A stretch of 64,000 bases of DNA from Marinomonas flavescens (lineage in GTDB: Bacteria > Pseudomonadota > Gammaproteobacteria > Pseudomonadales > Marinomonadaceae): the NCBI RefSeq assembly GCF_004352835.1, contig NZ_SJSB01000008.1, forward strand, positions 1-64,000, read 5' to 3'. Position 1 is the first letter of the stretch. Each line of letters begins with the position of its first letter. A program made the translations under genes and the position numbers. Below, one piece after another: positions 16,933 to 26,421 of this stretch. The notes beneath the pieces were generated by a model that was not told the origin of the DNA, made no database searches, and saw only the letters and a list, made by a program, of their open reading frames with translations.

Positions 16933-18216
16933 CTATTTTTCTAGTGTGTATACTTGACCTTTATCTTTAGGTGAAACTATCTCTTTAGATTCTGATTTAA
17001 AACCATGCATTTTTATATTTTTCAAAGAAACGTTATAATTTATCGGCTTACCTGGTCCACTAACGTAACCGACAGCGGCAATCGATGGACCCGCTAGAGA
17101 TACAAGGTTATTGTCTGTTCTGTATATATAACCTTGTAATTTTTTAGATAATAGAGAAAAATCTTTATGTAAAATTTGTGATCTATAACCAAAAAAAACA
17201 TTAATACCATTTATTTTTACGTTTTTGAATATCCCAGGTTTCAAACCTTTTGTTGTGTCATTTGATGAAACATAGCCAGAAGCTATTCTAACTGCAAAAT
17301 TACAATTATCTGCTGTGATGTTATGCGCATCAATATTTGAATTCGTTTGGATAGTGTGTGGTGATAGGGTCAATGCAGCACTACCATTAAGGCACCTTAT
17401 ATCATTTGCTTTAATATTACTCACACCGCCTAGTTTCATATTGTTCATAGGAGCGTAACCTGTTTCTAATCTTAAGGCAGAGCCACCTTGAGATTCTATG
17501 TTATCGAAAAAAATATTACTTGCCGCTTGGGCTTGAACTGCACCATATCCATAAGCGCTATTAAAAATGGTGATATTTTTAACATCACCATTAGTCGGAA
17601 ATTTCCCTCTATTTTTTTTATTTTTGTCAGATAAAACCGCATTTAAGCTCATTGCAGAATACTTTGTGTGTCTATCATAAATATTAATGTTTGACGTTAA
17701 AAAATTTTCAACATTAAAAAAATGAAAAACTTTTATTCCATATACATTTCTGAATCGATTTTTTGGATTAACACCAGATATCTTTGTTATAGTTGGCAAC
17801 TGTACAGTAAATCGTTGGTCTTTTTGTAAGCTTGTGACTGCAATATTTTTAACCACATCTTTATTAAATTCACCGACATTAAATATTGCATCTCCACCTT
17901 TATCATACATAGCTTGTAAATACGGCCTAATACTAGCATTTTTATCAATTAGTAATTTGATGTTTGATTTTAATTCAACGTTCATAAAATAATAGACGCC
18001 AGCTGGAATGATGATTTCCCCCCCTCCGTTTTTTGATAGTTCATCAATCGCTTTTTGAAGCTCTGGTGTGTCATTTTTACTATCATAGTTATTAACAGAA
18101 TAATCACTAACTAAATTTTTTGTTGTCGAAACTTGAAAGTCTTTATAGTATCCGGTATCAGCATAAGCATGAATTGATACGAATAAAGTCAATGTTGTAA
18201 GAATTTTCTTATTCAT
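16933..18216 (-). CDS. Secreted right-handed beta-helix protein, GH82-like, type B
   Basis: 427 aa with a signal peptide cleaved after HAYA (residue 19), mature start DTGYYKDF. It shares the beta-helix scaffold and the Gln228/Glu251/His287 spacing with the other three paralogues, again with Gly in place of the Asp after Glu-Thr. Its N-terminus and C-terminal tail group it with the protein at 21652-22947 (type B) rather than with its neighbour at 15616. AGGA lies just before the ATG. It follows an SSS gene by 115 bases and precedes the type-A gene by 45, forming an SSS-B-A unit. Exported galactan depolymerase is inferred. Confidence 0.6.
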   Translation of the reverse strand: MNKKILTTLTLFVSIHAYADTGYYKDFQVSTTKNLVSDYSVNNYDSKNDTPELQKAIDELSKNGGGEIIIPAGVYYFMNVELKSNIKLLIDKNASIRPYLQAMYDKGGDAIFNVGEFNKDVVKNIAVTSLQKDQRFTVQLPTITKISGVNPKNRFRNVYGIKVFHFFNVENFLTSNINIYDRHTKYSAMSLNAVLSDKNKKNRGKFPTNGDVKNITIFNSAYGYGAVQAQAASNIFFDNIESQGGSALRLETGYAPMNNMKLGGVSNIKANDIRCLNGSAALTLSPHTIQTNSNIDAHNITADNCNFAVRIASGYVSSNDTTKGLKPGIFKNVKINGINVFFGYRSQILHKDFSLLSKKLQGYIYRTDNNLVSLAGPSIAAVGYVSGPGKPINYNVSLKNIKMHGFKSESKEIVSPKDKGQVYTLEK

Positions 18217-18331
18217 TATTAAATAATCCTAATCATGGTTTCAATAAAATTAACAGCATTATAATTTTCTAAATCACTCTAATTTATTAAAATTGCATAC
18301 AATAAATATGTTAAAAATCGTTTAATAAAAA

Positions 18332-20080
18332 TTAAGATCGATTCAATGAGTCTAACTGGATGTTTTTTTCGTTTTTAGTTTTTATTTTATTCATAAAAGT
18401 TTTGACAATTATATTTATAATGAAAATAGATATTATAGCGGTGGCTAGAATGATGAATACATTACGAGTTATATCATCAGGATCTGTTACAACACCAATC
18501 GATGATGCAAGAGCATAAGCGGCAACCATCATCACAGACACAATGACGCATCCTAGACGTATGTGCTTCCAATGTGTGATGTCTACTGTGTCTAGTTTTG
18601 GCAGTAACTTTTTGTTTGATAAATCTGGATTTTTCAATGTCATCAGCCAAGTAATAATAAGACTAATAGAAAACATAATTGCAGCTTGGTGTAGGAAGTT
18701 TAATTTCCAGTGAGTAAAATAAGTAAAGTATAACGACAATATAATATAAACACTTGCCCCAGTGATGGTAGATTTAGCTGTTGCTCGTTTGGAAACCATG
18801 CCAACTAATACAATAAATAGTACAGGTAGGTGCAGTGCGGCGTTAAATTTATGTACAAATATATACACACCAGAATGATCTAAATATTGAATAAATGGTG
18901 CCGCACAAGCTGCAAAAATCGCTATTACAAAACCAAATTTTTTCCCTGCATTGATGCATTTAATATCTTCAACATAATTCCCGAGTAATGGCTTGTAAAT
19001 ATTTAGAGCAAAGATTGTGGAGCATGTATTGATGATAGAATTAAACGTTGAAATTACAGCACCAAACAAAACTGCGCCAAAAATTCCAACCATGTAGTTA
19101 GGCATTAAACGATGAATCAATATAGGGTAAGCCTGATCAGGATTGATCCCTTCATTACCGTAAAGATGGAAAGCAATCACTCCTGGTATTAATAATATAC
19201 CAACACTTAGGATCTTGATTACCGCAGCCATGAGGACACCTTTTTGTCCTTCAGCCAAATTCTTTGCCCCTAATGCGCGCTGTATTATCAGCTGGTTAGC
19301 ACAAGCAAAATAAACATTCATCAAAATCATACCTGTGAATAAGGTAGAAAAAGGAACAGTAGCTTTAACTGGCGTAACTGCATTAAGCATCTGAGGATGA
19401 ACTGTTAAGAGTTTGTGTATACCAGAAAGAATGTGACCATCACCTAATGCATTTAAACCTAAAATAAGAACTAAAATACTGCCAAAGAAAAAGCCAATTC
19501 CATTGATTGTGTCAGAAATAACAACGGCTTTGAGGCCGCCAAATATAGCATAGGTACTGCCTATTATTACAATGAAGACAATAGTTCCTGTTAATGCAAC
19601 ATTGTATGAAATATCTAGGAGACCAGTTATATTAAAAAGTTTAGTCAGCGCCAGAGCGCCAGTGTATAGAACAGCTGGAAGTAGCATCAATACTAGGCCG
19701 ACAAGAATGCAAAAAGCCATGAAGTTACGTGCAGTACTGCCGAACCTTTCTTCAACTAGTTCTGGTAGTGTTGTTATTCCGCGACTCAAAAAATAAGGTA
19801 GAAAAATAGTGGCCATGATAATCAAGCCAACGCCGCTTGTTACCGCCCATCCCATGCTTGAAAGACCAACAGCAAACCCTTGACCATTAAGTCCAATTAA
19901 CTGTTCTGCAGACCAATTTGTTAATAATATTGACGTACCAATTTGTATGCCTGTTAAGCCACGTCCGCCTAGAAAATAACCACGAGATGTTGTTAAATCT
20001 CCTTCCTTTGTGATTTTCCAAGAAATAAAAGCGACCAGTGCGGTACATGCTATAAATGAAAGTATTGCCCAAGAGTTCAT
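18332..20080 (-). CDS. Sodium:solute symporter (SSS family), duplicate 1
   Basis: 582 aa, multi-spanning membrane protein with GYFLGGRGLTG, LTNWSAEQLIGLNGQGF and YAIFGGLKAVVISDTINGIG, the same SSS branch as the 11990 gene. It is a close duplicate of the symporter at 24595-26343: the proteins differ at scattered sites, and a 120-bp stretch of DNA is identical (19736-19855 against 25999-26118). It begins the SSS-B-A unit. The AGGTAAATAC leader before the ATG is a fair ribosome binding site. Probable oligosaccharide or sulfated-sugar importer; the slight differences from its twin may tune substrate choice. Confidence 0.9.
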   Translation of the reverse strand: MNSWAILSFIACTALVAFISWKITKEGDLTTSRGYFLGGRGLTGIQIGTSILLTNWSAEQLIGLNGQGFAVGLSSMGWAVTSGVGLIIMATIFLPYFLSRGITTLPELVEERFGSTARNFMAFCILVGLVLMLLPAVLYTGALALTKLFNITGLLDISYNVALTGTIVFIVIIGSTYAIFGGLKAVVISDTINGIGFFFGSILVLILGLNALGDGHILSGIHKLLTVHPQMLNAVTPVKATVPFSTLFTGMILMNVYFACANQLIIQRALGAKNLAEGQKGVLMAAVIKILSVGILLIPGVIAFHLYGNEGINPDQAYPILIHRLMPNYMVGIFGAVLFGAVISTFNSIINTCSTIFALNIYKPLLGNYVEDIKCINAGKKFGFVIAIFAACAAPFIQYLDHSGVYIFVHKFNAALHLPVLFIVLVGMVSKRATAKSTITGASVYIILSLYFTYFTHWKLNFLHQAAIMFSISLIITWLMTLKNPDLSNKKLLPKLDTVDITHWKHIRLGCVIVSVMMVAAYALASSIGVVTDPDDITRNVFIILATAIISIFIINIIVKTFMNKIKTKNEKNIQLDSLNRS

Positions 20081-20262
20081 GTATTTACCTATTTTATTTT
20101 TATTTTATAATGAAATTAATTCAAAACTGTTTTAGTGAAATTTAATATTTTCTCAGTAAATATTAAATTTTTTTGTATATAAAGTTGCTGATGAATAATT
20201 TCTTATAATAATATTGTTTGAAAATCGTACGGATTATAGTTTTTCCTATTCGTTTTCTAAAT

Positions 20263-21546
20263 CTAATGTTCGGTGGTGTAGAGCTTATAACGGTCATTGT
20301 TAGTAATGATCGCTTTATTTTTAAATCCGTGTGTCTTTATTCCGGTGATGGATACATCATAATTCACTTTTTCTCCCGGCCCTGCAACATACCCAACTGC
20401 AGCAATAGAAGGGCCACTTAAGGCTTCTAATCTAGTGTTTGTTCTGTAGATATAACGTTGCAACTCTTTAGGTAAGAAGGTGAAGTCTTTATCTAAAATT
20501 TGCGAATGCATGCCAAATGTAGCATCTACTCCATGTATAGAAACATTTTTAAAGGAGCCTTTTGTTAATCCTTTTGTTGTATATTTTTGTGAAACAAATC
20601 CTCCGGCAATTCGAACTGCAAAACCACAACCATTTGATTTTATATTTTGTGCTTCAATATTTTTATCTGTGTGTAAAGCGTGTGGAGACAGTGTTAACGC
20701 AGCACTACCATTGATACATCTTATGTTATTCGCTTTAATATCCTGTACTCCACCTATTTGCAGATTATTAGTCTTATAAAAGCCAGTTTCTAATCTTAAA
20801 GCAGCCCCACCGTCGGACTCTATATTTTTGAAAAAAATATTATTCGCAGCTTGAACTTGAACTGCTCCGTACCCATAAGCTGCATTGAAAACAGTTATGT
20901 TTTTAACGTCACCTGTAGTTGGGTCTTGACCTCGGTTTTTAATGTTCGACGGTGTTGTTATCGCTCCCATCTCTACTGAAGAATATTTAGTTTTACTATC
21001 ATAGACATTGAAATTTGAGATTGAGAAGTTTTTCACGTTAAAGAAGTTGAATACACGTATACCATAGACGTTATTAAACGATTTTGATGGATTATCGCCT
21101 GAAATTGCTCTGATAACAGGGAATTGAACAGTAAATCGTTTACCTTTTTGTAAACAAGTAACTTCTACATTTTGAACCAAATTAGTATTATTTTCACTAA
21201 CACTGAATATACTATTAGATCCGTGCTTAAACATTTTATTTTTATAAGGTCTTATAGTTGCGTGTTGATCAATTAATATTTTAATATTTGATTTTAGCTG
21301 TACATTAAAAAAGTAATAAACGCCTTTTGGTATGATAATCTGACCACCACCTTCTTGAGAAAGTTGATCAATTGCTTTTTGTAGCTGTGGGGTATCATCT
21401 TGTATATCGTAATTATTAGCACCATAGTCGGTGACTAAATTTTTTGAAATCGTCGTCGGAAAATCTTTAAAATAGTTAGCACTGGCGTTTTGACTTGATA
21501 GTAAGATAAAGACAGTTAATAAAGAAAGTATCATGTTGATTTTCAT
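20263..21546 (-). CDS. Secreted right-handed beta-helix protein, GH82-like, type A
   Basis: 427 aa, signal peptide cleaved near ASA/NYF (residue 23). It is the paralogue of the 15616 protein: same opening (YFKDF), same tail (NDRYKLYT-EH) and the same scaffold. Gln230, Glu253 and His289 keep the GH82-like spacing; the residue two after Glu253 is Gly. Several asparagine-rich rungs are present (NIKSN, NIRCIN). Together with the type-B gene at 21652 it ends the long sulfatase-SSS-porin-B-A order. A 20-bp hairpin separates it from the B gene, so its level may be set separately. Substrate unknown, inferred sulfated galactan. Confidence 0.6.
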   Translation of the reverse strand: MKINMILSLLTVFILLSSQNASANYFKDFPTTISKNLVTDYGANNYDIQDDTPQLQKAIDQLSQEGGGQIIIPKGVYYFFNVQLKSNIKILIDQHATIRPYKNKMFKHGSNSIFSVSENNTNLVQNVEVTCLQKGKRFTVQFPVIRAISGDNPSKSFNNVYGIRVFNFFNVKNFSISNFNVYDSKTKYSSVEMGAITTPSNIKNRGQDPTTGDVKNITVFNAAYGYGAVQVQAANNIFFKNIESDGGAALRLETGFYKTNNLQIGGVQDIKANNIRCINGSAALTLSPHALHTDKNIEAQNIKSNGCGFAVRIAGGFVSQKYTTKGLTKGSFKNVSIHGVDATFGMHSQILDKDFTFLPKELQRYIYRTNTRLEALSGPSIAAVGYVAGPGEKVNYDVSITGIKTHGFKNKAIITNNDRYKLYTTEH

Positions 21547-21596
21547 ATCTTATATGCCTTATATAAATATATAGTTTAAAGATAAATGAGTACTGG

Positions 21597-21638
21597 ATGT
21601 AGTGTTACTTCAAAATAAATTTTGAAATAACACTACAT
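21597..21638 (-). terminator. Long hairpin between type-B and type-A helix genes
   Basis: 20-bp arms at 21597-21616 and 21619-21638 pair with a single mismatch. It lies 13 bases past the type-B stop and before the type-A start. It could terminate, or act as a barrier that protects the upstream mRNA and lowers type-A expression. Confidence 0.6.
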
Positions 21639-21651
21639 TAACTGATATTGA

Positions 21652-22947
21652 TTACTCCTCAGTTGTGTACACTTTACCCTTATCTGAAGGGAACGTTATC
21701 TCTTTGGTTCCTGGTTTAAATCCATGCATTTTGATGTTTTTCAAAGATGCTTCATAATTTATTTTCTCACCGGGCCCACCAACATAACCGACAGCTGAAA
21801 TTGAAGGGCCAACTAGAGCTTCCAAATGAGTATCTGTTCTGTATATGTATCTTTGTAGATCTTTGGATAATAAAGAGAAGTCTTTATGCAAGATTTGTGA
21901 TCTGAATCCAAAAGTGGCATCAATACCGTCTATATTTACATTTTTAAATATGCCAGGTGTGAGGCCAACTGTTTTGTTTTTCTTTGAAATAAAACCAGTA
22001 GCTATCCTAACGGCAAAATTACAATCATCTGCTATGATGTTATGGGCATCAATGTTTGCATTTGTCTGGATAGTGTGTGGTGACAGTGTTAATGCCGCGC
22101 TACCATTAAGGCATCTTATGTTGTCTGCTTTAATATCACTTACGCCACCTAATCTCATATCATTCATCGGTGCGTAGCCAGTTTCTAATCTTAATGCTGC
22201 ACCACCTTGGGATTCTATATTCTCAAAATAAATTTTACTCGCAGCTTGTGCTTGCACAGCGCCATATCCATAGGCAGCGTTATAAATAGTTATATTTTTA
22301 ACATCCCCATAGGTTGGAAATTTCCCTCTGTTCTTAATATTCTTATCAGATAAAACCGCATTTAAACTCATCGCAGAGTATTTTGTATTGCTATCGTAAA
22401 TATTCATATTTGATGTCAAGAAATTCTTCACATTAAAAAAATGAAAGACTTTTATGCCATATACATTGTTAAACGGTTTGTTAGGGTTGGCGCCTGAGAC
22501 CTTAGTGATAGCAGGTAGTTGTACAGTAAATCGTTGATCTTTTTGTAAGCTAGTAATTGCAATGTTTTTAACTACATCAGCATTATATTCACCGACATTA
22601 AATATCGAATCACCACCATTATCATACATCGCTTGTAAATAAGGTCTGATGCTGGCGTCTTTATCTATTAATAACTTAATATTTGATTTTAATTCAACAT
22701 TCATAAAATAATAAACGCCAGCCGGAATGATGATTTCACCTCCACCATTCTTTGATAGTTCATTAATTGCAGATTGTAGTTTTTGCGTATCATCTTTGTT
22801 GTCATAATTATTTACTGAATAATCAGTAACTAAGTTTTTGACTGTTTTTGTTATGAAATTTTTATAATAACCAGTATCTGCATAAGCATGAAATGGTATC
22901 GATAAAGCAAACAAAGAAAGTGATGCTATTTTTATTTTTCTCAACAT
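21652..22947 (-). CDS. Secreted right-handed beta-helix protein, GH82-like, type B
   Basis: 431 aa, signal peptide cleaved after HAYA (residue 23), mature start DTGYYKNF. Paralogue of the 16933 protein with long identical blocks (KSNIKLLIDK, SLQKDQRFTVQLP, LSPHTIQTN). Gln232, Glu255 and His291 preserve the same spacing, with Gly at Glu+2. GAGGA sits before the ATG. Only 42 bases separate it from the porin gene upstream, so porin and helix are probably one transcript. That supports a job in the periplasm or outside the cell on material that passes the porin. Confidence 0.6.
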   Translation of the reverse strand: MLRKIKIASLSLFALSIPFHAYADTGYYKNFITKTVKNLVTDYSVNNYDNKDDTQKLQSAINELSKNGGGEIIIPAGVYYFMNVELKSNIKLLIDKDASIRPYLQAMYDNGGDSIFNVGEYNADVVKNIAITSLQKDQRFTVQLPAITKVSGANPNKPFNNVYGIKVFHFFNVKNFLTSNMNIYDSNTKYSAMSLNAVLSDKNIKNRGKFPTYGDVKNITIYNAAYGYGAVQAQAASKIYFENIESQGGAALRLETGYAPMNDMRLGGVSDIKADNIRCLNGSAALTLSPHTIQTNANIDAHNIIADDCNFAVRIATGFISKKNKTVGLTPGIFKNVNIDGIDATFGFRSQILHKDFSLLSKDLQRYIYRTDTHLEALVGPSISAVGYVGGPGEKINYEASLKNIKMHGFKPGTKEITFPSDKGKVYTTEE

Positions 22948-22989
22948 GTAATTATGTCCTCAAGTTTATCTTTTGTTCGAATTTTTTAA

Positions 22990-24078
22990 TTAAAATGTAT
23001 ATTTTAATGTAACTTTACTTCCGATTATATCACTCTGACTAACTTTATTGACTTTAGAGGAAGAGTAACCAGCTCCTAGAAAAATATTAAAGTTTTCAAT
23101 TGTTAAAATGTTTGGAAATTCATAATAGGAATATACGTCCCATTCTTCAGTATCATTTGCGTCTATTTCAGTGTTTCTTACGCCATGTATTGCACCGAGA
23201 TAAAAATTCTTATAACGAGCACCAAGACCTGCTGCATACGATGTTGCTTTATTACTCTTTATTCGGTCATCAATCAAATAAGCTGCTCGAGCAACTATTT
23301 GTAAGTCATTTGTCATTTTATAGGTACCTGTAATACCGGTACCAATCCAAGCGCTACCATCATCAACAATTTGATTTTTTGTTATATCATTATAAAAGTT
23401 GTCATTAGCAGTCATAAAGGTTTCTGTTCCCACTTCGTCAGAAGACATGATAGGAGCCTCTAAACCAACTGCAATGCTACCTTTTTCAAAATTATGGGTC
23501 ACGACAGGGCGGGCTATTATTGTTGCCCCTTTATCTAATGACTGGACAGCCAATTGAAATTGAGTTGTTTTGTTAACTACTTTTGTAAAAGTATATTGTC
23601 CGTCATCACCAGTTGAAGATAAGCGCCCACGAGCTATATCTGCACGATATACCATCGTTTTTGATATTGGTATATAAACATATGAATCTTGATCTGAACT
23701 GCTTGTATCATTTGGTGAAAGGTTAATCGCTTTTTGACGGCCAACCTTAATATTCCAATCTTTTTTCACGCCAAATTGAAGATACATGTCATATGGCTTA
23801 GGTTCACCGTATTGTTTCCATGCAGGATTAAGCGAAAAAGCAACGAAGTTATTATTTTCTAGAACTTTTTCTCCATTTATTTTAAGTATTACTCGCCCAT
23901 CAGAGACTGCATTCCCACTATCAGCTAATGTGTTACGATTTGTCTCACTACCAACGCTATATCTTATGTCTGCACCTACTGTTAACGTACCAGAGTCTGT
24001 AGTAAATTTTGCTCCAGCATGCGCTGTTGATGCTATGAAAAGAGCAAGGATGCTTGGTGTGAAAATAGATTTTTTCAT
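22990..24078 (-). CDS. Outer-membrane porin, probably oligosaccharide-specific
   Basis: 362 aa, signal peptide cleaved near AHA/GAKF (residue 21). It has alternating beta-strand sequence throughout and the C-terminal KVTLKYTF end with terminal Phe typical of outer-membrane barrels (BAM signal). I do not recognise a named family with certainty. Length and context fit a general-porin-like 16-strand barrel used for acidic oligosaccharides. No TonB receptor or SusC/D pair is present, so this is the only visible outer-membrane entry in the galactan block. It stands between an SSS gene and the type-B helix gene. Confidence 0.75.
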   Translation of the reverse strand: MKKSIFTPSILALFIASTAHAGAKFTTDSGTLTVGADIRYSVGSETNRNTLADSGNAVSDGRVILKINGEKVLENNNFVAFSLNPAWKQYGEPKPYDMYLQFGVKKDWNIKVGRQKAINLSPNDTSSSDQDSYVYIPISKTMVYRADIARGRLSSTGDDGQYTFTKVVNKTTQFQLAVQSLDKGATIIARPVVTHNFEKGSIAVGLEAPIMSSDEVGTETFMTANDNFYNDITKNQIVDDGSAWIGTGITGTYKMTNDLQIVARAAYLIDDRIKSNKATSYAAGLGARYKNFYLGAIHGVRNTEIDANDTEEWDVYSYYEFPNILTIENFNIFLGAGYSSSKVNKVSQSDIIGSKVTLKYTF

Positions 24079-24594
24079 AATTGTATGTCCTATTAATAAT
24101 TGGTTATAAAGATTTATATTATCTTCATAAAATAAAGTTCTAAAATTAAAAGATTATTGAAATCAATTAAATTGACGTTTTAGTCTTCACAATTATTAAT
24201 GGTCTATAAAAAAATATATTTTCGATGTTGTCTTTGATTTAAAATAAAAGGTTTTCTTGTGGTTTGTTTTGTCCGATACAGTGTGTGAGTGTTTAATTAT
24301 ATTTGTTTTTTTAATGTTTTTCATTTTATTGAAGCTCTTTTTTTTATTTTGATTTTTCTAATGTGTTTTTTGTCGAATTTAAATAAAGCTTAAGGTTTTT
24401 TGTTTTTATAATAATTGCTCCATGCTGTCTTGATTTTAATGTAATGAATTTTTGATGATTTTATCCCTGCCAAAACTTTATGAGTTTAGCAAAATATTGT
24501 GTAGTAACCTGTTGTAGCTAAAGAGTATTAATCAATGAACCTTACTGTCAAGCTAACTACCAATTATTGAATAGTTAGCTTGAAATGGATGTGA
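24079..24594. promoter_or_regulatory. A+T-rich leader region of the porin gene
   Basis: 516 bases without a gene. The high-coordinate end carries the hairpin that ends the SSS transcript, so the porin-B-A group probably has its own promoter in here. No block like the sulfatase promoter module was found by eye, and no RNA gene is evident. Confidence 0.5.
24548..24583 (-). terminator. Terminator-like hairpin after SSS duplicate 2
   Basis: TCAAGCTAACTA (24548-24559) and TAGTTAGCTTGA (24572-24583) form a perfect 12-bp stem, 12 bases beyond the SSS stop. Confidence 0.65.
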
Positions 24595-26343
24595 TTAAGT
24601 ATTTATCTGTTTTTCAGTATAATTTTTTACACTTTTTTGTTCTTTTATTTTATCCATAAATACTTTAACAATTATATTTAGAATAAAAATAGCGAGGATT
24701 GAAGAGGCTAGAATGATGAGTACATTTCTAGTTATCTTGTCAGGGTCAGTAACAACACCAATAGATGATGCAAGTGCATACGCAGCAACCATCATTACCG
24801 AAACGACGACACAACCAAGGCGTATGTGTTTCCAATGGGTAATGTCTACTGTGTCAAGTTTAACTAGTAGCTTTTTGTTTGATAAATCTGGATTTTTTAA
24901 TGTCATCAGCCAAGTGATTATAAGGCTAAGTGTAAACATAATCGCAGCTTGATGGAGGAAGTTTAATTTCCACTCGGTGAAGTAAGTGAAATATAGTGAG
25001 CAGATAACATAAAAAGCGGCTCCAGTAATTGTCGCTTTTGCTGTTGCTCGTTTGGATACCATGCCAATCAAAACTATAAATAACACAGGTAAGTGGAGTG
25101 CAACGTTAAACTTCTGAACAAAAATGTATACACCTGAATGATCTAGGTATTGAATAAATGGTGCTGCGCAGGCAGCAAAGACAGCAATGGCAAAACCAAA
25201 TTTCTTACCAGCAGTAATGCATTGGATGTCTTCAACATAATTACCTTTCAATGGCTTATATACGTTTAGAGCGAAAATAGTTGAGCATGTATTGATTATT
25301 GAATTGAATGTCGAAATTACTGCGCCAAACAAAACAGCACCAAAAATACCTACCATGTAATCAGGCATAACATTATGAATTAAAAGAGGGTAAGCCTGAT
25401 CAGGATGTATACCTTGATCCCCATAAAGATGAAAAGCAATTATTCCAGGTACCAATAAAATGCCGACACTTAGGATTTTTATGACAGCGGCCATAAGAAC
25501 ACCTTTTTGGCCTTCTGCTAAATTTTTTGCTCCTAATGCACGTTGTATTATTAGCTGGTTTGCGCAAGCAAAATAAATATTTATTAGAATCATACCTGTG
25601 AATAGGGTAGAAAAGGGAATGGTCGCCTTCTCAGGTGTGACTGCGTTAAACATTTGAGGGTGAACGGTTATTAACTTGTGTACGCCTGATAAAATATGAC
25701 CATCACCTAGTGCGTTCAAACCTAAAACGAGAACTAAGATACTACCAAAGAAAAACCCAATCCCATTAATGGTGTCAGAGATAACAACGGCCTTTAAGCC
25801 ACCAAAAATAGCATAGGTGCTGCCTATTATTACAATGAAAACAATCGCTCCGGTTAATGCAACATTATAAGAGACGTCAAAAAGTTCAGTTATATTGAAC
25901 AGCTTAGTCAAGGCTAGCGCACCAGTGTAGAGAACAGCTGGTAGTAACATTAGAACTAGGCCTAGTAGGATACAAAAAGCCATGAAATTACGCGCGCCAC
26001 TGCCGAACCTTTCTTCAACTAGTTCTGGTAGTGTTGTTATTCCGCGACTCAAAAAATAAGGTAGAAAAATAGTGGCCATGATAATCAAGCCAACGCCGCT
26101 TGTTACCGCCCATCCCATACTTGATAGGCCAACAGCAAACCCTTGACCATTAAGCCCAATTAACTGTTCTGCAGACCAATTGGTTAATAATATCGACGTA
26201 CCAATTTGTATGCCTGTTAAACCACGGCCTCCTAAGAAGTAGCCTTTAGATGTTGTTAAATCTCCTTCTTTTGTAATTTTCCAAGAAATAAAAGCAACCA
26301 GTGCGGTACATGCTATAAATGAAAATATTGCCCAAGAATTCAT
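24595..26343 (-). CDS. Sodium:solute symporter (SSS family), duplicate 2
   Basis: 582 aa, the near twin of the symporter at 18332-20080, with the same SSS signatures and a divergent C-terminal tail (EKQINT). It follows the sulfatase at 26422 by 78 bases, the same sulfatase-then-SSS order as at 15172-11990, so uptake and desulfation of one substrate are probably co-expressed. A 120-bp block (25999-26118) is identical to the twin although the flanks differ. Inner membrane; role in importing small sulfated galactan fragments is inferred from context. Confidence 0.9.
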   Translation of the reverse strand: MNSWAIFSFIACTALVAFISWKITKEGDLTTSKGYFLGGRGLTGIQIGTSILLTNWSAEQLIGLNGQGFAVGLSSMGWAVTSGVGLIIMATIFLPYFLSRGITTLPELVEERFGSGARNFMAFCILLGLVLMLLPAVLYTGALALTKLFNITELFDVSYNVALTGAIVFIVIIGSTYAIFGGLKAVVISDTINGIGFFFGSILVLVLGLNALGDGHILSGVHKLITVHPQMFNAVTPEKATIPFSTLFTGMILINIYFACANQLIIQRALGAKNLAEGQKGVLMAAVIKILSVGILLVPGIIAFHLYGDQGIHPDQAYPLLIHNVMPDYMVGIFGAVLFGAVISTFNSIINTCSTIFALNVYKPLKGNYVEDIQCITAGKKFGFAIAVFAACAAPFIQYLDHSGVYIFVQKFNVALHLPVLFIVLIGMVSKRATAKATITGAAFYVICSLYFTYFTEWKLNFLHQAAIMFTLSLIITWLMTLKNPDLSNKKLLVKLDTVDITHWKHIRLGCVVVSVMMVAAYALASSIGVVTDPDKITRNVLIILASSILAIFILNIIVKVFMDKIKEQKSVKNYTEKQINT

Positions 26344-26421
26344 GTTATTATTTTCCTATCTTATTCTTACTAATAAAATTTTGCTAAAAATAGTTTAATG
26401 ATATTAGATTGAAATTTATTT

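Noticed and set aside
15616-22947. Plain pectate lyase or polygalacturonase
   Set aside because: The scaffold is shared, but no pectin-type active-site set was seen and the neighbours are sulfatases and galactose genes; GH82-like spacing fits better.
22990-24078. TonB-dependent receptor
   Set aside because: Far too short, no plug domain or TonB box; porin-like barrel instead.
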